A program made the translations under genes and the position numbers. Below, piece after piece: positions 57,041 through 64,000 of a stretch of DNA of 64,000 nt. Source of the DNA: Candidatus Trichorickettsia mobilis (GTDB lineage: Bacteria > Pseudomonadota > Alphaproteobacteria > Rickettsiales > Rickettsiaceae). The notes beneath the pieces are model-generated. The model had not been told where the DNA came from and ran no database searches. It was given only the letters and a program-made list of their open reading frames with translations. The stretch spans positions 1,052,501 to 1,116,500 of the forward strand of contig NZ_CP112932.1 of assembly GCF_034366785.1 (NCBI RefSeq), given 5' to 3'. Within the stretch, counting starts at the first letter, position 1, and the number at the start of each line of letters is the position of its first letter.

Positions 57041-58403
57041 GGTCTTTTATACTTAATAAAAAATAATAGGCTTTTCTTCGTATAGGTTTTGGAATAAGTC
57101 TCAATAGACCTATTACAATGTTCCGCAATATAGTTGATTCCTGTATTTGTTTTAATGCCATAAATTGGATATTATGAGTAGGTTTAATAAAGTCTTTAGA
57201 TTGCAAAAATATTAAATATTTTTTCTGATTATCTACCTGGTTGTGGAGTAAGTTAACTCCAAGAATTTCTGCTAAATTTTTAAACATATGTTCAAATCGA
57301 CCATGTTCTTCTATTGCCTGCTGAGAAGCTGCTACGATATCTTTACGCCATTCCTCATCTTTTAGTAAATTCTTACATAATTCTCTAGCTTCTTCTGGTG
57401 TTTCAAATGTCGGCATCTTGATATAAGGACTCAATTTTGCCAAATCTGCTTTATTTGGCGAAATAAGACATGCATTTGAAGCCATAATATCTGCAACCCG
57501 CCAACTGAAACCTGTAACTGCTTGAGAATGATAAAGATTAACACCTATTTTGGTGGAGTTAAATACATTTTCAGTATCAGCCATTGATATTATAGGTGTA
57601 TAGTCAAAACAAAAGGCCAAATCCATTGAATATGGCACTACATCAAAAAAGTTATTTGGATAGCCGTGTACTTTTAAACCCATATCTGCTAATGCATCTA
57701 ATGTTTTTATTCTATTATTGGAAGTTAAAGTATAAAAATAGTCTGAAACTTTTAATGTTGTATTAGAAAAATTAGCCTCTACAAAATCAAAAGGTAATTC
57801 TCTAATTTTTTTGTAGACATGATATAAATTCTCAAGTTCTACATTATTACAACGGTGTTTTAAATAATTTGTCATATTGTAAGGATAACCTATAGTTCCA
57901 ACAAACTTTATATTAGCATCTATAGGCAAAGCTTTAGATTGTACTGTAGTTGCATAGCCAACACAAAAATTTTGATTGGCTTTAGCACCAAATATTTCTT
58001 GGCAAACTTTTACATGAGCATCATCCCAACCATGATAAATAAATTTGTATCTATCAATGTTATGTTTAATGTAATCCTTACTAGAATACCAAACAGGGCT
58101 ATCAGCATTCCATATTAATACTGGGCAATTAGTATTTTTTAATATAATTTCTGGTATATGATGATTAGCTGTAATGATAAATTCTGGATCAAACTTACTT
58201 ATTACATCTTTTAAATGATTACCATTAATATAATCAAATAAAGAATTACTAATCGCATCGGATAAAAAATTGTTTGTTCTAAGTAACACTACTTCATTAC
58301 CATGCTTATTCAAACTATTTATAAACCCCTCATAAAAAGGATCAATCTTTGAATCATCTAACCAGTTAATATTAGAAAATAAAGAAAACAAAATTCTAGC
58401 CAT
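57027..58403 (-). CDS. CgeB-like glycosyltransferase
   Basis: 458 residues with a GT-B-like layout. The N-terminal Rossmann half reads NINWLDDSKIDPFYEGFINS and SPVWYSSKDYI. The C-terminal donor-binding half has FNSTKIGVNLYHSQAVTGFS, then WRVADIMASNACLISPNKADL, and FETPEEARELCKNLLKD, as in CgeB/spore-type glycosyltransferases. It has a basic hydrophobic C-terminus. It probably adds a sugar to the surface polysaccharide. Three bases separate it from the FemAB-like gene and it overlaps the last GT gene. Confidence 0.82.
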   Translation of the reverse strand: MARILFSLFSNINWLDDSKIDPFYEGFINSLNKHGNEVVLLRTNNFLSDAISNSLFDYINGNHLKDVISKFDPEFIITANHHIPEIILKNTNCPVLIWNADSPVWYSSKDYIKHNIDRYKFIYHGWDDAHVKVCQEIFGAKANQNFCVGYATTVQSKALPIDANIKFVGTIGYPYNMTNYLKHRCNNVELENLYHVYKKIRELPFDFVEANFSNTTLKVSDYFYTLTSNNRIKTLDALADMGLKVHGYPNNFFDVVPYSMDLAFCFDYTPIISMADTENVFNSTKIGVNLYHSQAVTGFSWRVADIMASNACLISPNKADLAKLSPYIKMPTFETPEEARELCKNLLKDEEWRKDIVAASQQAIEEHGRFEHMFKNLAEILGVNLLHNQVDNQKKYLIFLQSKDFIKPTHNIQFMALKQIQESTILRNIVIGLLRLIPKPIRRKAYYFLLSIKDHVAK

Positions 58404-58406
58404 AAA

Positions 58407-59357
58407 TTAGCAGGATTCTATATTTAATTCAAAAAAATTGTGCACTACCGTGCGTCCACCAAATTCTTCTTTTTGTGTTATAAGACCATTGTTTAGAACT
58501 TTACCTTGTGATTCTGTTGATATTCCAAAATCAAAAAATTTCTTATGGGTATAGATATTATGAATTAATTCATAAAAAAGTAGGTCCAAAGCTCCAACCT
58601 CTCTACCTTGCTCAGAAGAAACTATATACTGAGCATGCGCCCAATGGTTCATCTCAAACATCAAGACTGCTGCAAGTAATTGTCCCACTTGATTAATAGT
58701 AACATACAAGGAAATGTTGTCTGGAAATCTGCTTGCTAAAAGCTCTATTTCAGCTAAAGAATGTGTAGGGGTGGTACTGTGCTTTATCTTAAGAGTTTCG
58801 ACGAGAATTAGGTAAAAAGCTTCATAATTATTGCTTTTAATAACGCTTAAGTTAGTTTTTAAAGCTTTTTTAACACCTCTTTTTCTTCTACTAGAAAATT
58901 CAATTCTATCTTCTAAGTTTATGGTAGATGACACATCAATTCTATATAATTTTGCACCTTTATTACATAATGCATACAAATCTTCTTGGGCTGGCAGTAT
59001 AGAGTAAATATAGGGTATATGTTTATATACTAATTTTTTAATTAGAGAGTTTTTAAGATATGTGATTAACTTATCAACAATATTAACCATTAACAACGAT
59101 GTCATGTGACTATTGGAAATTATTCCTCCAAAGGTTAACCCTTGATGTGAATAAAGTACATTATCAGCTATATTTGCAGGCAACAAAGCTTGTATGTGTC
59201 CTTCAATAGAAAATATTAGAGAATTATCCACGAATCTATCTGAATGGTAATCCATGTACTTTCTGCAAAACATGAAATGTCCATTTTTTGCAGAAAGTAC
59301 AAAATCATCCCATGCTTGATTATGACGGGTAGGCTGAAATAATTCTATTTGAATCAT
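58407..59357 (-). CDS. FemAB/GNAT-like acyltransferase
   Basis: A 316-residue protein with the double-GNAT (FemAB, Acetyltransf_6) pattern: WDDFVLSAKNGHFMFCRKYM at the start, YSHQGLTFGGIIS, SSRRKRGVKKALKTNLSVIK, LAAVLMFEMNHWAHAQYIVS and the C-terminal LLFYELIHNIYTHKKFFDFG. Such enzymes transfer acyl or aminoacyl groups in exopolysaccharide and peptidoglycan loci. Here it probably N-acylates an amino sugar or decorates the glycan. The start overlaps the upstream gene's stop by 4 bp (ATGA). Confidence 0.82.
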   Translation of the reverse strand: MIQIELFQPTRHNQAWDDFVLSAKNGHFMFCRKYMDYHSDRFVDNSLIFSIEGHIQALLPANIADNVLYSHQGLTFGGIISNSHMTSLLMVNIVDKLITYLKNSLIKKLVYKHIPYIYSILPAQEDLYALCNKGAKLYRIDVSSTINLEDRIEFSSRRKRGVKKALKTNLSVIKSNNYEAFYLILVETLKIKHSTTPTHSLAEIELLASRFPDNISLYVTINQVGQLLAAVLMFEMNHWAHAQYIVSSEQGREVGALDLLFYELIHNIYTHKKFFDFGISTESQGKVLNNGLITQKEEFGGRTVVHNFFELNIESC

Positions 59358-60031
59358 TCTAGAACCTTAAATAACTTTGTAGCCATCACATTTGTAGCAA
59401 TAGCTGGATTGCCTTTATAAATATTGTTTTGTTCAGTGTTTTTAGTAATTACACTACCTATTCCTATTAAACAATCATCTGCAATTATGATATTATTAGA
59501 TATAGTAGAATTAACCCCCATAAAACAATTTTTACCAATATCGCAGTGCCCAGAAATCACTACATGAGAAGAAATAAAGCAATTATCTCTTATGATAGAG
59601 TGATGTCCAATGTGATTGCCACTCCATAAAACTACATTATTACCAATCTCTACAAAAGGTTGCAGCGTATTGTCTTCAAATATAAAAACGTGCTCACCAA
59701 GCTTCACATTGCCCCAACAAAAAGCTCTAGAACTCACATAACTGGCCATTTTATAGCCTTTATTTTTTGCTTCTAAGTATAATCTAGTTCTGACTCGATT
59801 GAGTTGAACATAGGTAACTGCAACAAATACTTCATGGTTTTTATTTGGAAAATATAACTCTATTTTTTCAAAATCAATTACAGGTATATTAAATAACGAA
59901 TCTTGCTTACGAAACTTACTTTCAACTGCAAAACCTACTACTTGATATGGAGAATCATTGTTGAAATACTCAAAAGCTATCTGAGCAAAACTACTATCTC
60001 CAATAATAACCACTTTTTTTATATCGCTCAT
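59354..60031 (-). CDS. NeuD/PglD-type sugar O/N-acyltransferase
   Basis: 225 residues. The N-terminal Rossmann-like UDP/TDP-sugar domain (KKVVIIGDSSFAQIAFEYF) is joined to a left-handed beta-helix of hexapeptide repeats (NNVVLWSGNHIGHHSIIRDN, CFISSHVVISGHCDIGKNCF), with the likely catalytic His in GNHIGH. It acylates a nucleotide-linked amino sugar. With the FdtA/FdtB pair in the same operon it could supply the acetyl transfer (FdtC/QdtC step). Two bases separate it from the methyltransferase gene. Confidence 0.9.
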   Translation of the reverse strand: MSDIKKVVIIGDSSFAQIAFEYFNNDSPYQVVGFAVESKFRKQDSLFNIPVIDFEKIELYFPNKNHEVFVAVTYVQLNRVRTRLYLEAKNKGYKMASYVSSRAFCWGNVKLGEHVFIFEDNTLQPFVEIGNNVVLWSGNHIGHHSIIRDNCFISSHVVISGHCDIGKNCFMGVNSTISNNIIIADDCLIGIGSVITKNTEQNNIYKGNPAIATNVMATKLFKVLE

Positions 60032-60033
60032 TG

Positions 60034-60801
60034 CTATGGTCTTACAATTAAAATATCATCGCGTCTATTTGACATGCCTAGTTCTTTTCTTTGTGGTAAT
60101 AGATAAGCATCAAAACCTGCTGCTTGAGCTCTCATCATCAGCGACATTAAAATTGCATCATCAATTTTTGTCATTTCGATTTTATTGTAAATAACTTCTG
60201 GGGCTTCATTCGTATTCATGAATTGTTTGTGATAATTTACACCTGATTCACTTGAAAAAAACCTTTTTCTTTTAGAAATATTAGGTATATCACCTATGAG
60301 AAACTGCCCACCTGGTTTCAGAAGACTCATACAATGATCAACAAAATCCCACACATTAGTATCCACCATAATATAATGAAATACGCTGTAACATAATATA
60401 ACATCATATTTTGGTTCAACTTTGCAAACTTCCTCATAAGTTTTAGGAAACATGCCAGATACTTTGAACAAAAATCCTTTATCATCATGAAATGATAACA
60501 TCTCTTCAGAATCACAAAAAACTAGCTTATGCTTTTGGCGTTCACATAAATCTATTAGAAATTTTGGTAATTCACTACAACCTGGGCCAATATCTAGCAC
60601 TATTTTTTGATCTTGTTTCAAATTAGTTAATTTACTTAGCAGGTCCTCAAAAATAATATGTTCTAAGCCTTTTCTATAGTTATCTGGAAAACCAATTTTT
60701 TCATATTGGCTAAGAGCCTCATTTTTTGCTAATTCTCTAAAAACTTCATAGTTAACTCTCATATTCGCCAAATCTATGTTTTCTTTGTTTTTTTTGTTCA
60801 T
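60034..60801 (-). CDS. SAM-dependent methyltransferase
   Basis: 255 residues, class I fold. Motif I is KIVLDIGPGCSELPKFLIDL near 68, followed by the acidic KLVFCDSEEML and motif-IV-like YDVILCYSVFHYIM, then LLKPGGQFLIGDIPN. An extra segment around FFSSESGVNYHKQFM may bind the acceptor. It is probably a sugar or glycan methylase in this operon. The target is not known. It starts 15 bp after the propeller gene. Confidence 0.88.
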   Translation of the reverse strand: MNKKNKENIDLANMRVNYEVFRELAKNEALSQYEKIGFPDNYRKGLEHIIFEDLLSKLTNLKQDQKIVLDIGPGCSELPKFLIDLCERQKHKLVFCDSEEMLSFHDDKGFLFKVSGMFPKTYEEVCKVEPKYDVILCYSVFHYIMVDTNVWDFVDHCMSLLKPGGQFLIGDIPNISKRKRFFSSESGVNYHKQFMNTNEAPEVIYNKIEMTKIDDAILMSLMMRAQAAGFDAYLLPQRKELGMSNRRDDILIVRP

Positions 60802-60816
60802 TAAAATGTCCTGACA

Positions 60817-61752
60817 TCAACTAGATTTTTGAAATGCACAGCAAACTCCTGTTTCTCCAAAATTATTACCATTATAAAACATATAATTGCCGTATTTTGT
60901 TTTAATTATCGCTGCAAATCCTTGCATCTCATTCTCGTAAGAATTTGTATCTTGCGTAAATGAATCTAATTGATTATCTAATCTTATCCATTTTTGTAAA
61001 TCAGCTGACTCAGCATAACCTAACGTATATTTTTTATCAAATTTTCTAATGCTATACCACATTTTATACATCTCATTCTCATATATAACAAATGGACGAC
61101 CAAAACCATACTCTGTTGCTATTTCTGGTATTAAAACTTCTTGTGGAGTCGTACACCAGTTAATACCATCATTTGAGGTTAAATATTTTAATGAATAAGA
61201 AGGAACTGTTTTGTTGTTCTCTAATAAGATAGTCTTATTTCCACCAGAATAGATCATATGCCATTTCTCATCCTGCTTAAATACCCCGGGAGCAGTTCGT
61301 ACTAAAAACTCTTGATCAGTTCGCTCCAAGATCGGCACATTTTTTACCCTTTTAAAACTATTGCCCATGTCTGAACTTATTGCTAATCCTGCAAATAAAA
61401 AATATCTTACTTTATCTGATAATTGCCATCCTGCGTAATATAAATACAAATTACCATTCTCATTGACTACAGATATAGGAGTCACCCCGTTATCGTCAAA
61501 AGTTCCTGGCATTCCAACGTCTAAGCAAGGAGTCTGCGACACTGATATTACTTCAAAAGGATCCTTTGCTTGTACATCAACATAGCCGACTCTTCCAACT
61601 CCAGCTGCATCTCTGAATGCCACAAAAATCCTTATTGTTTCATCGTTTAAAAGAATTGGGGTTGGAATATAGGCATGGCTTTTTATCCACTCATTTAAAT
61701 CAACAGGATTAAATATAACCCCTCGTTTAATCCAATTATTCTCTATTTGCAT
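60817..61752 (-). CDS. Beta-propeller glycosidase-like protein (GH43/GH130-type fold)
   Basis: 311 residues with repeating blades: IPTPILLNDETIRIFVAFRD, PGTFDDNGVTPISVVNENGN then LYLYYAGWQ, TAPGVFKQDEKWHMIYSGG, GRPFVIYENEMYKMWYSIRK and YAESADLQKWIRLD. The DDNGV-TP, short 'YY.GW' and 'RPFV' motifs resemble five-bladed arabinanase/mannoside phosphorylase-like enzymes. There is no signal peptide, so it would be cytoplasmic. Close homologues of this kind are common in O-antigen loci and may handle sugar precursors; the exact activity is unknown. Confidence 0.78.
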   Translation of the reverse strand: MQIENNWIKRGVIFNPVDLNEWIKSHAYIPTPILLNDETIRIFVAFRDAAGVGRVGYVDVQAKDPFEVISVSQTPCLDVGMPGTFDDNGVTPISVVNENGNLYLYYAGWQLSDKVRYFLFAGLAISSDMGNSFKRVKNVPILERTDQEFLVRTAPGVFKQDEKWHMIYSGGNKTILLENNKTVPSYSLKYLTSNDGINWCTTPQEVLIPEIATEYGFGRPFVIYENEMYKMWYSIRKFDKKYTLGYAESADLQKWIRLDNQLDSFTQDTNSYENEMQGFAAIIKTKYGNYMFYNGNNFGETGVCCAFQKSS

Positions 61753-61769
61753 ATGCTTTTATTTTAAGT

Positions 61770-62873
61770 TTACTCAAAAAACTCTCTTACTTTCTTAGCG
61801 CACATTACAGCCTCTTCCTCACTTAAATGTGGTCCTATTGGCAAGCTTAATATTTCTGAACAGATTCTTTCAGTTATAGGGAAAGCAGCTGGTTTTAGAT
61901 TCATAGATTTATAAGCAGGTTGCAGATATATCGGTGTAGGATAGTGGATAATAACGCCAACTTTATTAGAAGTCAAAAATTCTTTTAATTGTTCACGCTT
62001 TGAGGTTCTTATAGGAAAAATATGCCAAACATTGCCGCTATCATATTCTGGCAAAACAAGATCCCTTACACTGTTCAATTCTTGTAAGTAAATGTTAGCA
62101 ATTTTTTGACGTCTCTTATTCCATTCATCAAGATATTTTAATTTGATTGCAAGCACTCCTGCTTGCAACTCATCTAAGCGGCTATTGCCACTAATTATTT
62201 GATGATTATAACGTATTTTGCTGCCATAATTACGTAGTAATTTAAGTTTTTCAGCGAGTTGATCATCATTAGTAGTAACGCATCCACCGTCACCAAAGCA
62301 TCCTAAGTTTTTTCCAGGGTAAAAACTAAAACCAGAGCAATCACCTAATGTTCCAGCTTTTTTACCGCTAACCGAATCCACAGATCCATGCGCTTGAGCG
62401 GCATCTTCTATCACTTTCAAGTTATATTGCTTTGCTATCGTCAGAATTTCTTCCATATTACAAACGCGTCCATATAGATGGACTGGCATAATACCTCGTG
62501 TTTTATTCGTAATTGCTTGTTTGATTTTGGAAATATCTAAAAGATAGTTTTCGTTATTAACTTCAACTGGAACAGGAATAGCACCAGTCTCTGAGATAGC
62601 TAACCATGATGCGATGAATGTATGTGCGGAGACTATAACTTCATCACCTGTACCAATATCTAAAGCTCTAATACTTAAAGTTAGAGCATCAAGTCCATTT
62701 GCAACACCAATAACATGTTTTACTCCTAAGTAATTAGCAAATTCCTGTTCAAATGCTTTTAAACGATTTCCTAAAATATAATAACTATCATTATTTAAAT
62801 CTTGCCATAATTGATCTAACTCAGTCTTGAGCTCAATATAAGCTTTTTTTAAATTTAAGAATTGAATTTCCAT
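61770..62873 (-). CDS. Sugar aminotransferase, DegT/DnrJ/EryC1 family (FdtB/QdtB-like)
   Basis: A 367-residue PLP enzyme. VKHVIGVANGLDALTLSIRA, DEVIVSAHTFIASWLAISET, IMPVHLYGRVCNMEEI, VIEDAAQAHGS and the PLP lysine in FSFYPGKNLGCFGDGGCVTT are diagnostic. FdtB/QdtB enzymes aminate a 3-keto-6-deoxy TDP-sugar to give Fuc3N or Qui3N. The preceding FdtA-like gene (19-bp overlap) makes that assignment more likely than a generic C4 aminotransferase. Confidence 0.92.
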   Translation of the reverse strand: MEIQFLNLKKAYIELKTELDQLWQDLNNDSYYILGNRLKAFEQEFANYLGVKHVIGVANGLDALTLSIRALDIGTGDEVIVSAHTFIASWLAISETGAIPVPVEVNNENYLLDISKIKQAITNKTRGIMPVHLYGRVCNMEEILTIAKQYNLKVIEDAAQAHGSVDSVSGKKAGTLGDCSGFSFYPGKNLGCFGDGGCVTTNDDQLAEKLKLLRNYGSKIRYNHQIISGNSRLDELQAGVLAIKLKYLDEWNKRRQKIANIYLQELNSVRDLVLPEYDSGNVWHIFPIRTSKREQLKEFLTSNKVGVIIHYPTPIYLQPAYKSMNLKPAAFPITERICSEILSLPIGPHLSEEEAVMCAKKVREFFE

Positions 62874-63262
62874 GTTTTAAATTCCTCATATGATTTGATA
62901 TAATCCGATTCTTTATAAATATCTGAAGCCAGTACAATTACTTGTGGGTTGTTCTGAAAGTTGGTTACTTCACGCCATAAAGGCTTAATAATATATAGTC
63001 CTTTATCGGGTGAATCTAACGTAACTGATTCTCTATTTTGACCATCATCTAAAATGAAATCTACAGATCCATGAGTACAAAAAATAAACTGCTGTAAATC
63101 TTTATGTGCATGTCCACCACGATCTTTTTTAAAATCATAAAGCCAATAAACACGTTTTATTGAAAAATCTAATATTTGATCAAATTCAACAAAGGAAAGA
63201 CTACCTCTATCATCGGAAAAACGAGGAATTTGAACTAATTTATAAAGTAGAGACATCATCAT
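62855..63262 (-). CDS. TDP-4-oxo-6-deoxyglucose 3,4-ketoisomerase (FdtA/QdtA, WxcM-like)
   Basis: A 135-residue cupin. VQIPRFSDDRGSLSFVEF, SIKRVYWLYDFKKDRGGHAH (GGHAHK active-site His pair) and QQFIFCTHGSVDFILDDGQN then LWREVTNF match the family. It isomerises TDP-4-keto-6-deoxyglucose to the 3-keto sugar used by the next gene product. It is first in the eight-gene operon. A stack of three ATG codons (63262, 63259, 63256) leaves the exact start open. Confidence 0.92.
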   Translation of the reverse strand: MMMSLLYKLVQIPRFSDDRGSLSFVEFDQILDFSIKRVYWLYDFKKDRGGHAHKDLQQFIFCTHGSVDFILDDGQNRESVTLDSPDKGLYIIKPLWREVTNFQNNPQVIVLASDIYKESDYIKSYEEFKTWKFNS

Positions 63263-63288
63263 TAAAACCTACAGTTTATCATTTTTGA

Positions 63289-63316
63289 ATCATACAAAGA
63301 TTTTGTATACCAGCAA
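63289..63316 (-). promoter_or_regulatory. Possible sigma-70 promoter of the glycan operon
   Basis: The minus strand has TTGCTG (63316-63311), a 16-bp spacer and TATGAT (63294-63289), about 27 bp before the first ATG. It has moderate similarity to consensus in very AT-rich DNA, so it may be chance. Confidence 0.35.
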
Positions 63317-63495
63317 TTCGAAATATGGCTTAAATTTTTAAAGTCATTAATGAAAATATTATTTGTTAATTTGAATTAATATATTTTTACTAAATTATTC
63401 ACGCTTATATATTTTATAAGACCGAAAATGTCATAAATCTTCTTTAAAATCAACAAAATTGTTGTACTCTACACTAGAGCTCACCATAATACCTT

Positions 63496-64000
63496 CTAGT
63501 AATTGTCAAGTTTTGAGTTTAATATAGTGACGTTAACTATATCCAGAACAAAAAATGGTGTTAATGCTTTAATGTTATAAGTATTAATAATGTTTTTCAA
63601 TGTTTGTAATGGTAATTTTCTGGCGATTGCTATCTTAGGGGCTTGGTTCATTGCTTCATTTTTTGTGATGTAAGGATCAAGCATAGAGTTGGATGGAACC
63701 GACATTATAATATCGCTACCGATAGATTGATTTTTTACTGTCGGTAACAGTAATTTATTCCAGAATTCTTCATTATATAGCGCAACGTTACACTGATCTT
63801 TAAAAATTAATTGTGGGCGACCATGAAAATATCTTTCTGATGTGTAAGATTGACCCAATAAAAAAGATCCTCTAACCATTCCATTTTTATCATGAATTAA
63901 ATTTCCTTTAGCTTCACTCGGCCATAATTTATGCCCGACAGTATAAATAATCAGGCTGTAAAAAGTAATTACTATGACCATCAATATAAATAGCCAGCTA
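63496..64000 (-). CDS. kdpC: Potassium-transporting ATPase KdpC subunit (partial)
   Basis: The frame stays open to the window end, so the N-terminus is missing. Visible: a membrane helix (LMVIVITFYSLIIYTVG), KLWPSEAKGNLIHDKNGMVRGS, then the KdpC signature LLGQSYTSERYFHGRP and DPYITKNEAMNQAPKIAIAR. KdpC stabilises the KdpFAB high-affinity K+ pump. The usual GSGLDPHIS stretch reads NSMLDPYIT here, and the family's GSNLGPSN segment is diverged, so function may be altered. kdpB and kdpA would be expected beyond 64000. It is upstream of the glycan operon on the same strand. Confidence 0.9.
   Translation of the reverse strand, partial: SWLFILMVIVITFYSLIIYTVGHKLWPSEAKGNLIHDKNGMVRGSFLLGQSYTSERYFHGRPQLIFKDQCNVALYNEEFWNKLLLPTVKNQSIGSDIIMSVPSNSMLDPYITKNEAMNQAPKIAIARKLPLQTLKNIINTYNIKALTPFFVLDIVNVTILNSKLDNY

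Overview
This AT-rich window looks like the chromosome of an obligate intracellular alphaproteobacterium of the Rickettsiales, most probably Rickettsiaceae. The evidence is a Tlc-type ADP/ATP translocase, a three-part pntAA-pntAB-pntB transhydrogenase, an IalB-like protein, TrcR (DUF1013), a tRNA-Ile/tRNA-Ala pair with no rRNA beside it, and many ~80-150 bp palindromic repeats. One repeat is translated inside a gene and reads as Rickettsia palindromic element RPE1. A flagellin gene behind a consensus sigma-54 promoter is unusual for Rickettsia proper. It points towards the flagellated relatives found in protists and other hosts (for example the Trichorickettsia/Gigarickettsia/Megaira group); that placement is inference.

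Layout. 1-840: transposase relic and a palindrome. 844-3666: Na+/solute symporter fused to a histidine kinase. 3757-4378: three palindromic elements. 4390-13383 (minus): sucB, a broken HEPN/MNT toxin-antitoxin pair, sucA, trcR and the pnt genes. 13497-15619: lolA, rpiB and an M23 lipoprotein. 15958-21189 (plus): rimP-nusA-infB-rbfA. 21397-22822: IS3-family wreckage and a truncated gene. 23079-23860: rnpA, rpmH and a HIG1-like protein. 24127-29712 (minus): nagZ, dnaB, trxB, a hydrolase and an AEC transporter. 29950-35884 (plus): rplY-pth, ychF, an MFS pump, tRNA-Thr, sodB and an unknown three-repeat protein. 36150-41078 (minus): tlc, obgE, two small unknown genes and flagellin. 41907-46863: grxD, nth, an esterase, glyA, nrdR, a candidate 6S RNA, tRNA-Val and ialB. 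47613-53296 (minus): MFS transporter and an RND efflux pair. 53395-55375: phosphodiester glycosidase and tRNAs Glu, Ile and Ala. 55431-56098: IS6-family relic. 56102-63262 (minus): eight-gene surface-glycan operon. 63496-64000: kdpC, cut by the window end.

How the genes work together. Housekeeping genes cover 2-oxoglutarate oxidation (sucA/sucB), NADPH supply (pnt), translation, replication (dnaB), base-excision repair (nth), redox defence (trxB, sodB, grxD) and one-carbon metabolism (glyA). Host-dependence genes are tlc, ialB and the transporters. The glycan operon pairs FdtA/QdtA-like and FdtB/QdtB-like enzymes with an acyltransferase, a FemAB-like transferase, a methyltransferase, a propeller glycosidase-like protein and two glycosyltransferases. 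This fits synthesis and assembly of an amino-deoxy-sugar surface polysaccharide.

The strongest unexplained signal is the palindromic repeats. Several families share a common core but have different, internally complementary stems. They sit at gene borders, where they supply stop codons, a ribosome binding site, or in one case part of a reading frame.
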